This document shows positions 22,521 through 33,835 of a stretch of DNA of 64,000 nt, piece after piece. The stretch's first letter is position 1. Every line of letters starts with the position of its first letter. Position numbers and translations under genes: made by a program. The notes under the pieces were generated by a model, which saw only the letters and a list, made by a program, of their open reading frames with translations, ran no database searches and had not been told where the DNA came from. The DNA comes from Siphonodentalium dalli (taxonomy: Eukaryota > Mollusca > Scaphopoda > Gadilida > Siphonodentaliidae): the NCBI GenBank assembly GCA_032622095.1, contig CP136065.1, forward strand, positions 66,703,031 to 66,767,030, read 5' to 3'.

Positions 22521-23425
22521 TATTGTGTTATGTTAGTGGTACAGTGTGTCTGTACATTCTGGCAGTGGACACAGATAACAACACACAATTGTTGAATACA
22601 GCATGGATGGCAATAAACTTGTGATACAGACAATGAAATGTTCTAATATGAATCAATAGGCTAGCCGACTTAAATTAGGATTAAATTGACTACTGCAGAC
22701 AATGGCCGTAGAGTCACACTGGTCCAATAGGGCTAATTAACTGAACAAAGCAGGTGTGATGTACATCGGTAGACCAAATTAGCTGGTTTGTCATTTACTG
22801 CACTCATGGAGTTAAGCCTCATTTAATCCCCATCAGGATTAACAACGGATGATCATCAAATAAATCTTAGTGTTATCTTCATTGTGTTGAGTATTGAATC
22901 TAACAGAACATGCAAATAATTTATAATTGCTTCTGGTGATATTTTCATAAATAGTATGCGTTAGTTTGAATGCATGTAAGAAAATTAAAAATATATTAAA
23001 ATATGTTTACATAAATAAATACACATAAAACATAATGTATTTCCAATAAGTTGGTGCATAACTTCATGATGAAACCTTTCCAATACATGTAAATGTAAAA
23101 GGTTTATATGTTTATTGGTTGCTTCTATCTATTGTTTCAGTCGTTTCTTGTTTCCATGTTATGCAGTGATGTCTTTATTCAATCAAATTTGATATGTTGA
23201 TTTTAATTATTTCATTATTTATTCCTATGCGATCAAAATGGTTGGAAACTAACAATTGTAATCAGATGTAATCAAAAAGTAATCGATTACATTAACCAAA
23301 GTAATTGTAATCGTAATCGATTACATTAAAAAAAAATGTAATCAGTAATCGTAATCGTAATCATGTAAATCAAAAGTAATTGTAATCGTAATCGATTACA
23401 TTGGCATGTAATCGCCCCAACCCTG
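22521..23425. mobile_element. hAT-like element, truncated copy 3
   Basis: Only the right ~905 bp of the element are present, ending in CCCCAACCCTG at 23425. The left end was removed by the duplication breakpoint. Confidence 0.8.
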
Positions 23426-24140
23426 TGTACTACACTTGTCTGTATTTACGTCAACATTGGTTCTCTCAAGCATGTATGCTCTTCTCTATACTCAACGATT
23501 GCTTAGGCAGAGAACATGCATATATGTGTGTAGATAAGAGCATAATCTGCGCATATTGCACTACATCGACAATCACCAGGCGGTTTTCGTCAGGCAATTT
23601 TAGATGTTTCTTCGAAGTTCTATGTATTTGAACTCGATTGGCTCATTAAGAATGATTTGATTCGAGATTCGATACGATTTCAAATCGTTTGCCTGATTCA
23701 ATTCGAGATTCAATTCGAAATGAAAACACCCGATTTGCAGGGCCATAGTATCTCTGTCATCTTAGATGGGATGTGAATGATCTTTTGTATATTAATGATG
23801 GAACAAATGGTATCTACAGGTTTTGTTTGGTCATCAGAGACCAGATTAAGACATCTTTTGAATTAAGTGAGATAAAGACAATTGATAAACCTCAGTGGGA
23901 AGCCAACTGTGTGGTGATACGTGCGGTGCACTTGTTACAGGGTCAAGTCTGGAAGGTGATTCGGGAGACATATTGATTCCGTCAACTTTCGCAGTAGAGC
24001 GTTCCATCCAGTGTATTGGGGATGGGTGGTATATATTTATTTACTTATTTATTTATTTATAGAAGCTACAAATAATAATTTTATTCTTTACCCGAGCAAC
24101 GCCAGGTACCCCAGCTAGTACTAAATATAGGTACATACAC

Positions 24141-24727
24141 AAAATAGGCCACCATCTGGGATGCCATCTTGTGGTTAAAAATCGTTGCCGCCAGCAGCCA
24201 TCTTGGGATTTTAAATTTGAAACCAATGGCACACCCTGCAGCACACATTTGTTGGAGAAATGTTTTGATAATTTACAGGCATGTTTAGGATGGGAGCTAG
24301 CGAATTTGAATTTTTTTCGAATTAAAATATGGCCGGGGGCAGCCATCCTAAATTTTACTCTTTGTATGAACAAATCTTTTGGCACACCCTACAGACCACA
24401 CCCCTCATCTGATTGCCAGCAAACTTCATATGGATTTTCAGGGTGACCACTAGATTGGAGCCATCAAATTTTGACGAATTGGGGTGAAAAACATGGCCGA
24501 TGGCAGACATCTTGTATTTTAGTCTTTGCATTGCTAATTCCTTCGGCACACCCTACTGGCCACATTCCTCATCTGATTATCACCATACTTCATATGGACC
24601 TTCGGGGTGACCCTCTAGATGGGAGACTATATCCAAAATTTGTTATAAAAAGGCCACCAGCAGCCATCTTGGATTTCAAATTTGAATCCATTGGCGCACC
24701 CTGTAGCTCGCATATTGTTGGGGAATA
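24141..24727. repeat. Pearl-type 'CCATCTTGG' repeat, copy 3
   Basis: It is identical in content to 21044-21630 and was carried by the tandem duplication. Confidence 0.8.
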
Positions 24728-24939
24728 GCATTGGTGTGGTCTGAACAGGCTGAACTCGGCTTGGTGCTAATAAATAAGTACAGCTCACTGTGAATACTCA
24801 GATAATGCATTGTGCGCTTGTGATTGTGCTGGGACTTTAAGACAGTTCTCTCATGTCACTCAAGTTGGAATGTACCATTACCCTCCCATTTTGGTCACTT
24901 GATCCTCATAGTGGTCTATGAATAACACATCTCAGAGTC

Positions 24940-25795
24940 AAGATCATCTACTCAAGTTACTCAACAAAACACTATCAATGTGCCATTTACTAACTATGAT
25001 TCGTACTGCAAGGATATCTCTGCCTACTTTTGGTGGGAGCAATTGAATGCGATATATTTTGGGGCTCATTCTCTGCATCTCTATGCCAGATAGATATTTT
25101 CCAGTTATACAGAAATTCCAACACTTTAAATCTTTATTATATGGACAAACAGTTACGTGCGTAAGTTGTTTCAGACTCATGAATGATAACTATATCCTAG
25201 CCATTGCCACTTTGGACAGACACATAAAGTTATTTCTGCTCATTTAAACACCCTGTCATCTCTGCCTAGCCGGTAATTATTTTCAACAGCATGAGCAGAT
25301 TCTTCTATGCCATTGAATCCCATGTACATTCACTTGATGATCTGGGTGTCAATGAATCGTCCTATGGAGACATGCTAAGTACAGTTATATCGAGGAAGCT
25401 CCCTTCTGAAGTAAGACAAAATTTAATGCACAACTACGGAAATCGCAAGCACCGCATTGGTGAGATTCGCGACTACATTCTAAGGGATGTTGAGACGTTG
25501 CAAATGGGTGAATTCGACTGTGTATGTCATGGAACATAATATGACTACATCTTCTACAAACTTGTTGACTAACATTTCTGAAGGAAATCCGAGTGGAACA
25601 ACAAATGTGTCTAATGTATATGTACATTCAAAATGTTTCTGTGTTTTCTGCAAATCTAATCTACACCAGCCTTTTGAGTGTGATCAAGTGACTACCTGTC
25701 ATGAACGATTTTCTATTGTGAAATGCCTTGGGCTTTGCTTTAACTGTTTTGCATCATCACCTAATGTATCGAAATGTCTATCCAGCTTTGTGTGA
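24940..25795 (+). pseudogene. BEL/Pao gag with zinc knuckle (unit 2)
   Basis: It repeats the 21843-22441 gag pieces and then continues into unique sequence with a Cys/His-rich part: CVFCKSNLHQPFEC, then CLGLCFNCFASSPN. This is the CxxC...H...C pattern of the BEL/Pao gag knuckle that follows the DUF1759 domain. The frame 25487-25795 holds this part, one frame away from 25291-25539. No protease, reverse transcriptase or LTR was found, so it is an isolated gag remnant. Confidence 0.75.
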
Positions 25796-25932
25796 AATAT
25801 ATGTAACGATAAGCATCACATCAGTTTATACAATAGCAACTATTCTCTGTATACATCAATTGTGTCAAAATACTGTGCAGACTTATTTCTGAATTTCAGT
25901 TTTGTTGTGAGGTTCACATTTATCAGAGAAAT

Positions 25933-27125
25933 TAGGCCCCGACGAATCGGCAATATCAACATCGAATCGAATCTCGAATCGAATCATGATAATGATTCGA
26001 AATCGAATCGAATCTCGAATCGAATCTTTTTCAAACACTTTAGTAGATTGGCGGTACCGATGAGTGGGAGGTACGAGCAAAATGGGGGCAAATGTCCGAT
26101 GATTGTATAACGTCAGTGAGATTTACGAAGGGGTTCATTAAACTTAATTTCTATGACATGATATGAATAGTATTTAATCAGTTTTAAACAGTTTAATATA
26201 TGAGAATGGCATGACATCATTTCATATTTTGTGCCACTGGGACTGTGTGAAGCTCGTGAAAGTAAGCAGTTTGGAACCTTGGAGTCAATGGAGTCTGATT
26301 CGAGTCATTGCAAACGGAAACGGAAGCATGTATACACTTCACCCTGTCGCGCACAGCAGGCACGCGCGATATCAAAATTGCGCATCGTGACTTGGGAATG
26401 GCGCATACGCAAACAGGATTACAGGATCTATGTATAGTATCCCAACTTGGGCCTATCCATTGGATCAATTGAGTTGTCATGAAAGCTAAATGGTCAACCA
26501 TATTCCATTTCCCGGATAACATATGCTGTATATATAAAGATGTTGACCGGATTTGGACACGACATGTTGGAGCCCAAAATGTTTATTTAATATATTTATA
26601 TCGTGTTAAGTTTTAAGTTAAAAAAATATATTATTTGTTTGAGTTGAGTAACGCAATATAGGCTTTTCTGGTAAGAATGTCAAATACCGACATACAAATA
26701 TGTCCCACAATAAATTCACATGCTTCCGCAGCTGGGGCCGGGCAAAATCGCGACATTGCTGGTTTTATGTGGTGGGGGAAACCCATGTGCGCTATGATTA
26801 TGGTACAACCGTGATGAACACGCCAACCATCACAGACCTACCAGCAGGTTGCATTAGTAACCCACCAACCTTACACGAGTAACCAGCGCTGGGACTGGTA
26901 GGCCAATATATATATGAGCAGTGGGCTATTGGACAACTCAACTTATATACACATTGGACCACGGAGGTGCCAGATTGTACATATAATGCAGTCTATTACC
27001 GGTGATAAAGGACTTGTATACAAAGATTCGAAATATCCCGAATCACACGACCGCGTTCGAATCGAATCGAATCGGAACGTAAGATTCGAAATCGAATCGA
27101 ATCTCGAAACTTCGTCGGGGCCCTA
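25933..27125. mobile_element. Non-autonomous hAT-like element 2 with 8-bp TSD
   Basis: The inverted ends are TAGGCCCCGACGAA (25933) and the complement of TAGGGCCCCGACGAA (ending 27125). The flanking 8 bases are AGAGAAAT (25925-25932) and GGAGAAAT (27126-27133), 7 of 8 identical. The pre-insertion site matches the pearl-type word 'ggagaaatgttttgaaaa' known from other copies in the window, which supports the boundaries. Subterminal arrays of CGAATC/GATTCG occupy the first and last ~100 bp. No transposase ORF is present. Confidence 0.85.
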
Positions 27126-28450
27126 GGAGAAATATTTTGAAAATTTACAGGCATGATTTGGATCACCTCTAGATGGAAGCTATCGAATTTGAAAGATTTT
27201 AGACCACAGACCACATTCCTCATCCGATCAAAGTCATCAAACTTTATTTGGATCTTCTGGCTGACCACTAGATGGGAGTCAAAGGTTTTCTGAATTTCAT
27301 GACTAAATCTTTGGCACACCCTACAGCCACACCCCTCATCCGACCGTCACCAAGCTTCATATTGTTCTTCGGGGTGACCTATAGATGGGAGCTGTCCTAT
27401 TTTGTCCGAAGTTCGCTAAAAACGTGGTCGCCAGCAGCCATCTTGGATTTCATATTTGAATCCATTGCCACACCATGGAGCCCACATTTTTCGGAGAAAT
27501 GTTTGAAATGGATGATTTCAATACAATCCCTTTATTGAAACAATTTGGACTTTCCTTCTTCCAGATCATTCTATTAACTGCTCAACATAAAATTACTCCC
27601 AAGTTGAGCTACAGTGTCATTGGCTCTTTCATTCTTAAAATTTCTATTGACAAAGCCGAAAGGCCACATCTCTTATCCGATCATCACCAAACTTCATATG
27701 GATCTTCGGGGTGACCTCTAGATGGGAGCTTTCTGTTTTTTCCTAATTTTGTTGAGAAGCCGGCAGCAGCCATCTTTGAATTCATATTTGAATCCATCAG
27801 CACATCATGCAGCCTATAATCATTGGTAAAATGTTTTTAAAATTTACAGGCATGTCAGGTATTGAACTTGAACAATTTTAGATAAAATACATGACTGCCG
27901 GCAGCCATCTTTGTATGACCAAATCCTTTGGCACACCCTACATGCCACATCCTTCATCTGATTGTTGTTGAAAACATGGCCACCGGCCGCCATCTTCAAT
28001 TTTACTCTTTGCATGACTAAATTCGTTGGTACACACTACATGCCATAACCCAGATCATGGTGAATCATCACCAAACTTCATATGGATCTTCAGGGTGACA
28101 TCTACAAATGTAGATAACAGCTATCAAAATCTAGTGGTTGGCATCCATCTTGGATCTTTTTCTTTGCATTACTAAATTATTTGGCATATCCTAGCCTACA
28201 GGCCACATTCCTGATCCAATCGTCACCAAGCTTCGTGTGGATCGTCGGGTGACCTCTAGATGGCAGTCATTAACATTTTCCAAATTTCGCTCAAAACATG
28301 CCCATAAACAGTCATCTTGTTTTGAATTTCATTTTAAAACATGGCTGCTGGCAGCCTTCTTGGATTTTACTCTTTGCATGACTAATCCCTTGGCATTATT
28401 CATCAGATTGATCCCAAACTGCATATGGTTCTCTGGGGTGGACATCTAGT
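27126..28450. repeat. Pearl-type 'CCATCTTGG' repeat cluster
   Basis: At least five degenerate units carry 'cagcagccatcttggattt', 'tttggcacaccctac', 'catcaccaaacttcat' and 'gggtgacctctagatggga'. The ORFs read through it are not genes. 28451-28560 holds the 'ccaagttgagctatagtgtc' module that also follows the units at 27600 and 33040. Confidence 0.8.
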
Positions 28451-29009
28451 GTTATTTAAACAATTCACATTCCTTATCACTCCATTGAATGTAATGTATG
28501 AAATTGTTTCCTCTCCAAGTTGAGCTATAGTGTCATTGACACTTTCATATTAAAAAAAATGGTTTGGGATCAATTGTTATTTAAAAAAGGTATTGCCTTC
28601 CGATGTGTGGGCAAATTTAGTTATGTTCAAGTTACTATTTTCCTTAAAAATTAACAAATATATGCATTTAATAGATGTACTGTAGCATACAGTGAGTGAG
28701 CTATATAAAATATCAGCAGGCATTTTCAAACATGATGTGTACAATTATTTAGATTTGTTTTAGCATTTTATAAAAGATTGTGTATCTCTCCCTTGAACTT
28801 TATGTATAGATTCGGGAGCACAAAGAAATAAAAAAGTATATGCCACTAGAAAATATTATTTTCCTCCAATTTTTCCACAAACTGGTATGGGAAGTATCGC
28901 TATCGGTAAACAATGTGTATATTTTTTTATTGAAAATCTATTAAATAAATTTTGAGTGAAATAATGAATAAGACCAGATTTTTCTTTTGTGTTTCTTTGG
29001 ACTACTTAT
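28451..29009. other. AT-rich sequence without recognisable features
   Basis: Apart from the short 'agttgagctatagtgtcatt' module at its start, nothing coding or structured was seen here. Confidence 0.5.
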
Positions 29010-29013
29010 TTAA

Positions 29014-29456
29014 AGGCCCACTTAATTTTCGAATCCCAAAATCACATTATAACAACATAATTATATCATATTATATACCATTTGGAAGAGGAACCAAAAA
29101 TATGTATATGCTACCGGAATACGGAACAGCTGTGGCATAGGAGTGTCCACCAGGTGACAGGGAATCTCAGATTCATTTCAAGATTCCCCCCGTTACTCAC
29201 CCCAGAATGCAATATAATTCACAAATAAGAGATAGAGTTATTCCCCTTCATTGAGAATATTAGACTGGCACTACAGACCAGATTGAAATTAAACACATCA
29301 CATATGTCCGTAGCTTGACAAAAACAACATGTTCACAGTTTATACGACCAGATAAGTTGATAATATAATGTTTTGGAGCTTCCTCTTTCAAATGGTATAT
29401 AATATGGAATATGTTGTATATAATGTGATCTGGGGATTCAAAAATTAAGTGGGCCT
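29014..29456. mobile_element. TTAA-flanked MITE
   Basis: It has ~85-bp imperfect terminal inverted repeats beginning AGGCCCACTTAATTTT. They are flanked by TTAA at 29010-29013 and 29457-29460. TTAA target duplications are typical of piggyBac and Kolobok elements. It has no ORF of its own and ends ~100 bp before the first recognised HSPA12-like exon. Confidence 0.85.
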
Positions 29457-29561
29457 TTAAGCATGTCTTCAAAAGAAGTTTCCCCATCAATGTTGTTGTT
29501 ATTGAAAGTGGTACCGGAAGAAATAGTGCATTGTCTATTCACCGATCTTCACTCGTTGCAG

Positions 29562-29780
29562 GGCTTAACAAAATCAACTGAGTTAACAGAAATCGGAGGC
29601 AAGAAGATGCTTGCTGTGAAGGTGTTTGCTGCAGCGATTAAATTTCTGGTAGAACATTTTATGGAAGCTCTGCACAAGCGACTACCAGAAATAAGTGAAG
29701 ACTTTATTAAATGGGTTCTGACTGTACCCGCAATCTGGAGTGATCCATCCAAGATGTTCATGCGCGAAGCGGCAGTTCAA
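29562..29780 (+). CDS. HSPA12-like: HSPA12-like Hsp70, exon with LTVPAIW motif
   Basis: This exon encodes 73 residues, GLTKSTELTEIGGKKMLAVK... to REAAVQ. It lies between a polypyrimidine-AG acceptor (ttgcag, ending 29561) and a donor (caa|gttagt at 29781), phase 0. WVLTVPAIWSDPSKMFMREA is the diagnostic HSPA12 version of the Hsp70 nucleotide-binding domain. HSPA12A/B-type proteins are divergent, cytosolic Hsp70 relatives of ~680 residues, much duplicated in bivalves, where several respond to stress or infection. The ATG at 29463 in the same frame is intronic. The upstream exons with the DFGTT phosphate loop are not found in the 5' sequence shown. They may be further away or lost. Confidence 0.88.
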
Positions 29781-29825
29781 GTTAGTTACATGTATAATTA
29801 TGACACTCCCTGTGGCTTCAGGTGA

Positions 29826-31314
29826 GACATATTGTGATGATATCAACTAAAAATATCCATAAGATTTATTTATGGCAGAAGGAAATCCAGCAGACTGACA
29901 CATGTTGTAAGGGGTGGCTGAAAATATGTATGCAGCGACATGGGGTGGAAGGCTGGATGGGTGAAAAACTTCATAACAGAAACAAGTTACAGTTGGACTT
30001 TTCTTTCTTTAAAATATGCGAGATTACCCTGATGTATTAAAAGTATATACATATATTAAATTAATCGCTAAAGAAAGATTATGTACTTTTTGTTAATTAT
30101 TTAAACAAATTGAAACAGAATACCATTTTATATTAGAACTAGCCGATGAGCCCGACATTGTCCGGGCTATTCAAAAACCAAATTTCAAGTCGATAGCTCC
30201 ACCCGTTTCCGAGATCTGGTCTGCGCATGCGCGAAGCTGGCGTCGCACGGGCTCGGCGACCCGATAAAATTCGTATCCGGGGCAAGATACATTCACATAG
30301 CAAATTTCAAGTCGATAGCTCCACCCGTTTCCGAGATCTCGTCTTTTGTTTTTCATGAATTAATTCATGGTACCCGTCCCTCAAAGACTGACCCGATGAA
30401 AAATTCCCCTGTTCCTAGGACATATATGACACAACAACCCATTATGCCTTTTTAATCGAGATAATTGCATTCCGCGTTTCGTTTTGCATCCGTATTTTAC
30501 GCATGGGTAGCCGTTTAGCAGCTTCGATTGTAATAAAGAGCGTTAATCCTTAACACCTCCGAATATGGTCAATATAAAGATCGTTAATGCCTTAACCCCC
30601 GAAGTGGCGTTTGCGGTGATTTTGATGATTGGGAGTGGAGAATCGGTGCTCAGAGCTTGTCCAAAACGCGACGTCGACGATCCCTGTGGGTTTTTACACT
30701 TATATACGAAATTTGAGCTCGATGGGTGCAGTCGTTTTCGATTCTATAAAGGACATAGAGACAGACAGAGGTCTTCAAAATATATAATAGATGTAGAGCC
30801 TACAAAAGTATGCGCGATACATATTTTAGGGACATAATCAGTGTTCCTTTTTCAGATATGACGAATTATGAGAAATTTAGATTTATTATGAAGAATGAAC
30901 ATAAAGCAACCATTAATGTGATATGTGACATGATCCGGTCTTTCTTCACCGCTCTGAATTCCAATAAAAGCTAGTCAATTGATAATTTATAACTGATGAA
31001 TTCAATTTTACAATGAAAAGAGAAAAAAGAAATTCGTTAGGAAACTACATTGTACGTGTATATGTATATATGTTACTCATCTAATATATATAGTTACTTT
31101 TTGTCAAATTATATGTATTTTATTCATGTTTGCAACTGCCCATTTGGGTGTATTTTGCATTAAAATCTTATCTTATCTTATCTTATCTTATATCTTTGAA
31201 AACAAGAAAGAGATTAGTGTTACTTCTCGTAAATATTTGAGTCATATATGGTTCCCAAAGTGGCTGGCTATATATTTGAAACGAGTTAATCTTTGCTGCT
31301 TTCTTTTGTTGCAG
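29826..31314. other. HSPA12-like intron 1, repeat-filled
   Basis: It contains a SINE-like repeat (30137-30792) and a (CTTAT)n microsatellite at about 31169-31193. Two ~40-bp near-repeats ('gcgttaatccttaacacc' / 'tcgttaatgccttaaccc') lie at 30540 and 30583, inside the SINE-like repeat. No exon was seen. Confidence 0.6.
30137..30792 (+). repeat. SINE-like interspersed repeat
   Basis: It starts 'actagccgatgagcccgac', contains 'ttgtccggg' and ends 'gacagacag' followed by 'ttcaaaatatataatagat'. A 39-bp direct repeat ('ttcaagtcgatagctcc...ccgagatct') occurs at 30179 and 30301. The copy at 60230-60893 shares both ends but has different internal repeats. Confidence 0.55.
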
Positions 31315-31471
31315 GCGGGGATAAATGGTGATCAGCTAACGATAGCACTGGAACCTGAAGCAGCGGCTGTGTATTGTCAGAGAGTCCCAACGGAGATATG
31401 CATAGAAGAGAAAGAAAGCCGACTGTGTATAAGTGAGGCTGGTTCAAAGTTCATGGTTCTTGACATGGGAG
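31315..31471 (+). CDS. HSPA12-like: HSPA12-like Hsp70, exon with ALEPEAAA motif
   Basis: The exon runs from acceptor tttgttgcag (ending 31314) to donor g|gtgaga at 31472. It encodes 52 residues plus one base. AGINGDQLTIALEPEAAAVY is the standard HSPA12 sequence that follows the LTVPAIW exon. It ends SKFMVLDMG, the first half of the phosphate-2 loop. The reading phase joins correctly to the exons on both sides (0 in, 1 out). Confidence 0.9.
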
Positions 31472-31851
31472 GTGAGAATCACATGTTAGTGCAAATTAGA
31501 GCATGCATTAACTACTTAAGTATCCCCCAAATTGTTTTCTTTACTACATGCATTACTATTGTAAACAGTCGCATCTGTCCGCCCGAATCATTATCCGGAT
31601 GTTAACTCCAGTTCAAATTATCCTATCGAAAATAAACTTGGTGAGGACTAACCATCATATTATTGAGGTAAAGTTCTATTATGGTTCCGGTCCGATAATT
31701 TTTAATGGAGTTATGCGGCGTATGCCTCTTTTTCGACTGAGAAATCGCTGTGTTTATGTTGTCCGGATGACAACCTGAGCAATATTCAACAGAATTTCTT
31801 GATATTTGGTATGTGGTTACAATTTTTGGTCATGGTCCAATGATTTTTAGC

Positions 31852-33010
31852 TCAACTTTACTTTGTAAAGATTGAGCTATTACCATGGCTTGGTATCCGT
31901 CGTCCATGTGTGTGTGAGGGTGTGTGTGTGTGTGTGTGTGTGAGGGAGGGTGAGGGTGTGCGTGTGTGTGTGATTCGTCAACAATTTCCTTTAGCAAGGG
32001 CTACAGTTCGTACCTTTAGTCGTATCATTCTGAAATTTGTCATAGCTGTTGACATTGACATGTAGATGGGAACGAGTCATTTTGTGGTCATTCGGAAATA
32101 AAACATGGCCGCCAGCTGCCATCTTGGATTTCATAATTCAATCCATTAGCACGGGTTACAGGTCGTACTGTTCGTCTGATCATCATAAAATTTGTCATGA
32201 TGTTAATATTAACATGTAGATGAGAACGAGTCATTTTGGGGTCGTTCGGCCAAAAAACATGGCCGCCAGCAGCCATCTTGGATTTTACTCTTTGTATGAC
32301 TAATCCTTTGGCACAGGTTACAGGTTGTACCTTTGGTCGGATCATTATGAAATTTATCACGAATGTTGACAATGACATGTAGATGAGAACGAGTCATTTT
32401 GGGGTCATTCGGCAAAAAAACATGGCCTCCAGTGGCCATCTTGGATTTCAAAATTAAATCCATTAGCACAGGCTACAGGCCGGAGTGTTCGTCTGATCAT
32501 CATGGAATTTGTCGTGGAAGTTAATATTGACATGTAGATGGGAACGAGTCATTTTGGGGTCATTCGGTCATAAAACATGGCCGCTGGTAGCCATCTTGGA
32601 TTTTACACTTTGTATGTTTATTTCCTTTGACACAGGCTACAGGTTGTATCTTTGGTCGGATCATCATGAAATTTGTCATGGATGTTAACATTGACATGCA
32701 GATAGGAACAAGTCATTTGGAGTCATTCGGCCATAAAACATGTCTGCTGGCACTATCTTGGATTTTACTCTTTGCATGATTAAATCCTTTGGCACAACCT
32801 ACAGTCCACTTCCCTCATCCGATCATCACCAAACTTCATATTAATCTTGATACTGATCTACTGGATGGAAGCTATCAAATGTTTTTGAATTTCATTGGAA
32901 AACATAGCCATCAGCAACCATCTTGGATTTTTCTTTATATATATCTCTTCATGTTGATAAACTAGTAATACTTAGACCTTTCAACTTTCCGCATTCCTAA
33001 TCGCTCCATT
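31852..33010 (+). mobile_element. Pearl-like element 1 (plus orientation)
   Basis: It begins with the hairpin-forming 'ctcaactttactttgtaaag' (31852) and 'gctattaccatgg', then a (TG)n microsatellite (31919-31972). About five units of ~160 bp follow, with 'aaaacatggccgcc', 'agccatcttggatttta' and 'agatgggaacgagtcatttt'. The terminus-microsatellite-core order matches the published 'pearl'/HINE elements of bivalves, which are regarded as Helentron-derived. A copy in reverse orientation lies at 42590-44642. Confidence 0.65.
31919..31972. repeat. (TG)n microsatellite
   Basis: An interrupted TG/TGAGGG run sits just inside the terminus of pearl-like element 1. Confidence 0.9.
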
Positions 33011-33835
33011 GACTGTAACACATGAAATTATTTCCTTTCCAAGTTGAGCTACAGTGTCATTGACACTTTCATTGATGGAGTTATGCCTTTTTTCAAATTT
33101 ATAAACCACTGTTTTTGGGTTGTCAGGATGATAACTTGAGCAATATTCAACATAATTTCTTGATATATATGGTATGTGGTTCACATTTGAGAAGGCACAG
33201 GTCAAGTTCGATTTTGGTCTCAAAGATATTTGACGAAATTATGCCCCTTCATCGACTTAAAAAATCGTATTTTTCTGGTTGTCCAGATGAAACTTGAGCA
33301 ATATCCAACATAATTTCTTGATATTTGGTATGTGGTTTACATTTGAGAAAGCGTAGGTCATGTTCGAATATGGTTACGACCTGATGAGTTTTGGTGGGGT
33401 ATATGTCCATTTTTCAACTCAAATAATACATTTTTGGGTTGTCCCGGTGATAACCTGATCAATGTATAACAAAATTCCTTGATATTTGGTAAATGGTTCA
33501 GATTAGGAAACACAGGTCAAGTTCAAATTGTGTCATGGTGCATTGTTGATTCATGAGACTTATGTGCTTTCGATCGACTTAGAAATCATATTATTTGCAT
33601 TGTCTAAATAATAACTTGAGCAATTGACAAAAGAATAGCTTGATACTTGGTGTGTGTCACCTTTGAGAGTGGTGTTACCTTATTGGAATATGAGAATTAA
33701 TTTAGATTTTAACACCCTTATGGTTATTAGCTTATGGTCGAACTGACTCAGTGTATGCCGACCTCAGTACCTGTGAAATTTAGAAAATTGGATACACTTA
33801 AAAGGGAGTGTTAACTGGGATTCTGATTGTTTTAG

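Larger units (their letters stand above)
22521..25617. repeat. Tandem duplication, unit 2 (3,097 bp)
   Basis: It is a head-to-tail copy of 19424-22520. It starts within the hAT-like element and ends at 25617. After that the sequence continues uniquely into the rest of the gag gene, so unit 2 has the original right flank. Confidence 0.95.
31472..33835. other. HSPA12-like intron 2, repeat-filled
   Basis: The intron holds two arrays of a ~158-bp unit, 'gagcaatattcaacataatt...tatgtggttcac': one at 31640-31850, and one at 33040-33670 with four units near 33138, 33296, 33458 and 33617. Between them lies a pearl-type element (31852-33010). Confidence 0.75.

Noticed and set aside
31169-31193. (CTTAT)n as part of an exon (an open frame covers it)
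   Set aside because: It lies upstream of a good acceptor at 31314 and is intronic in the HSPA12-like gene.
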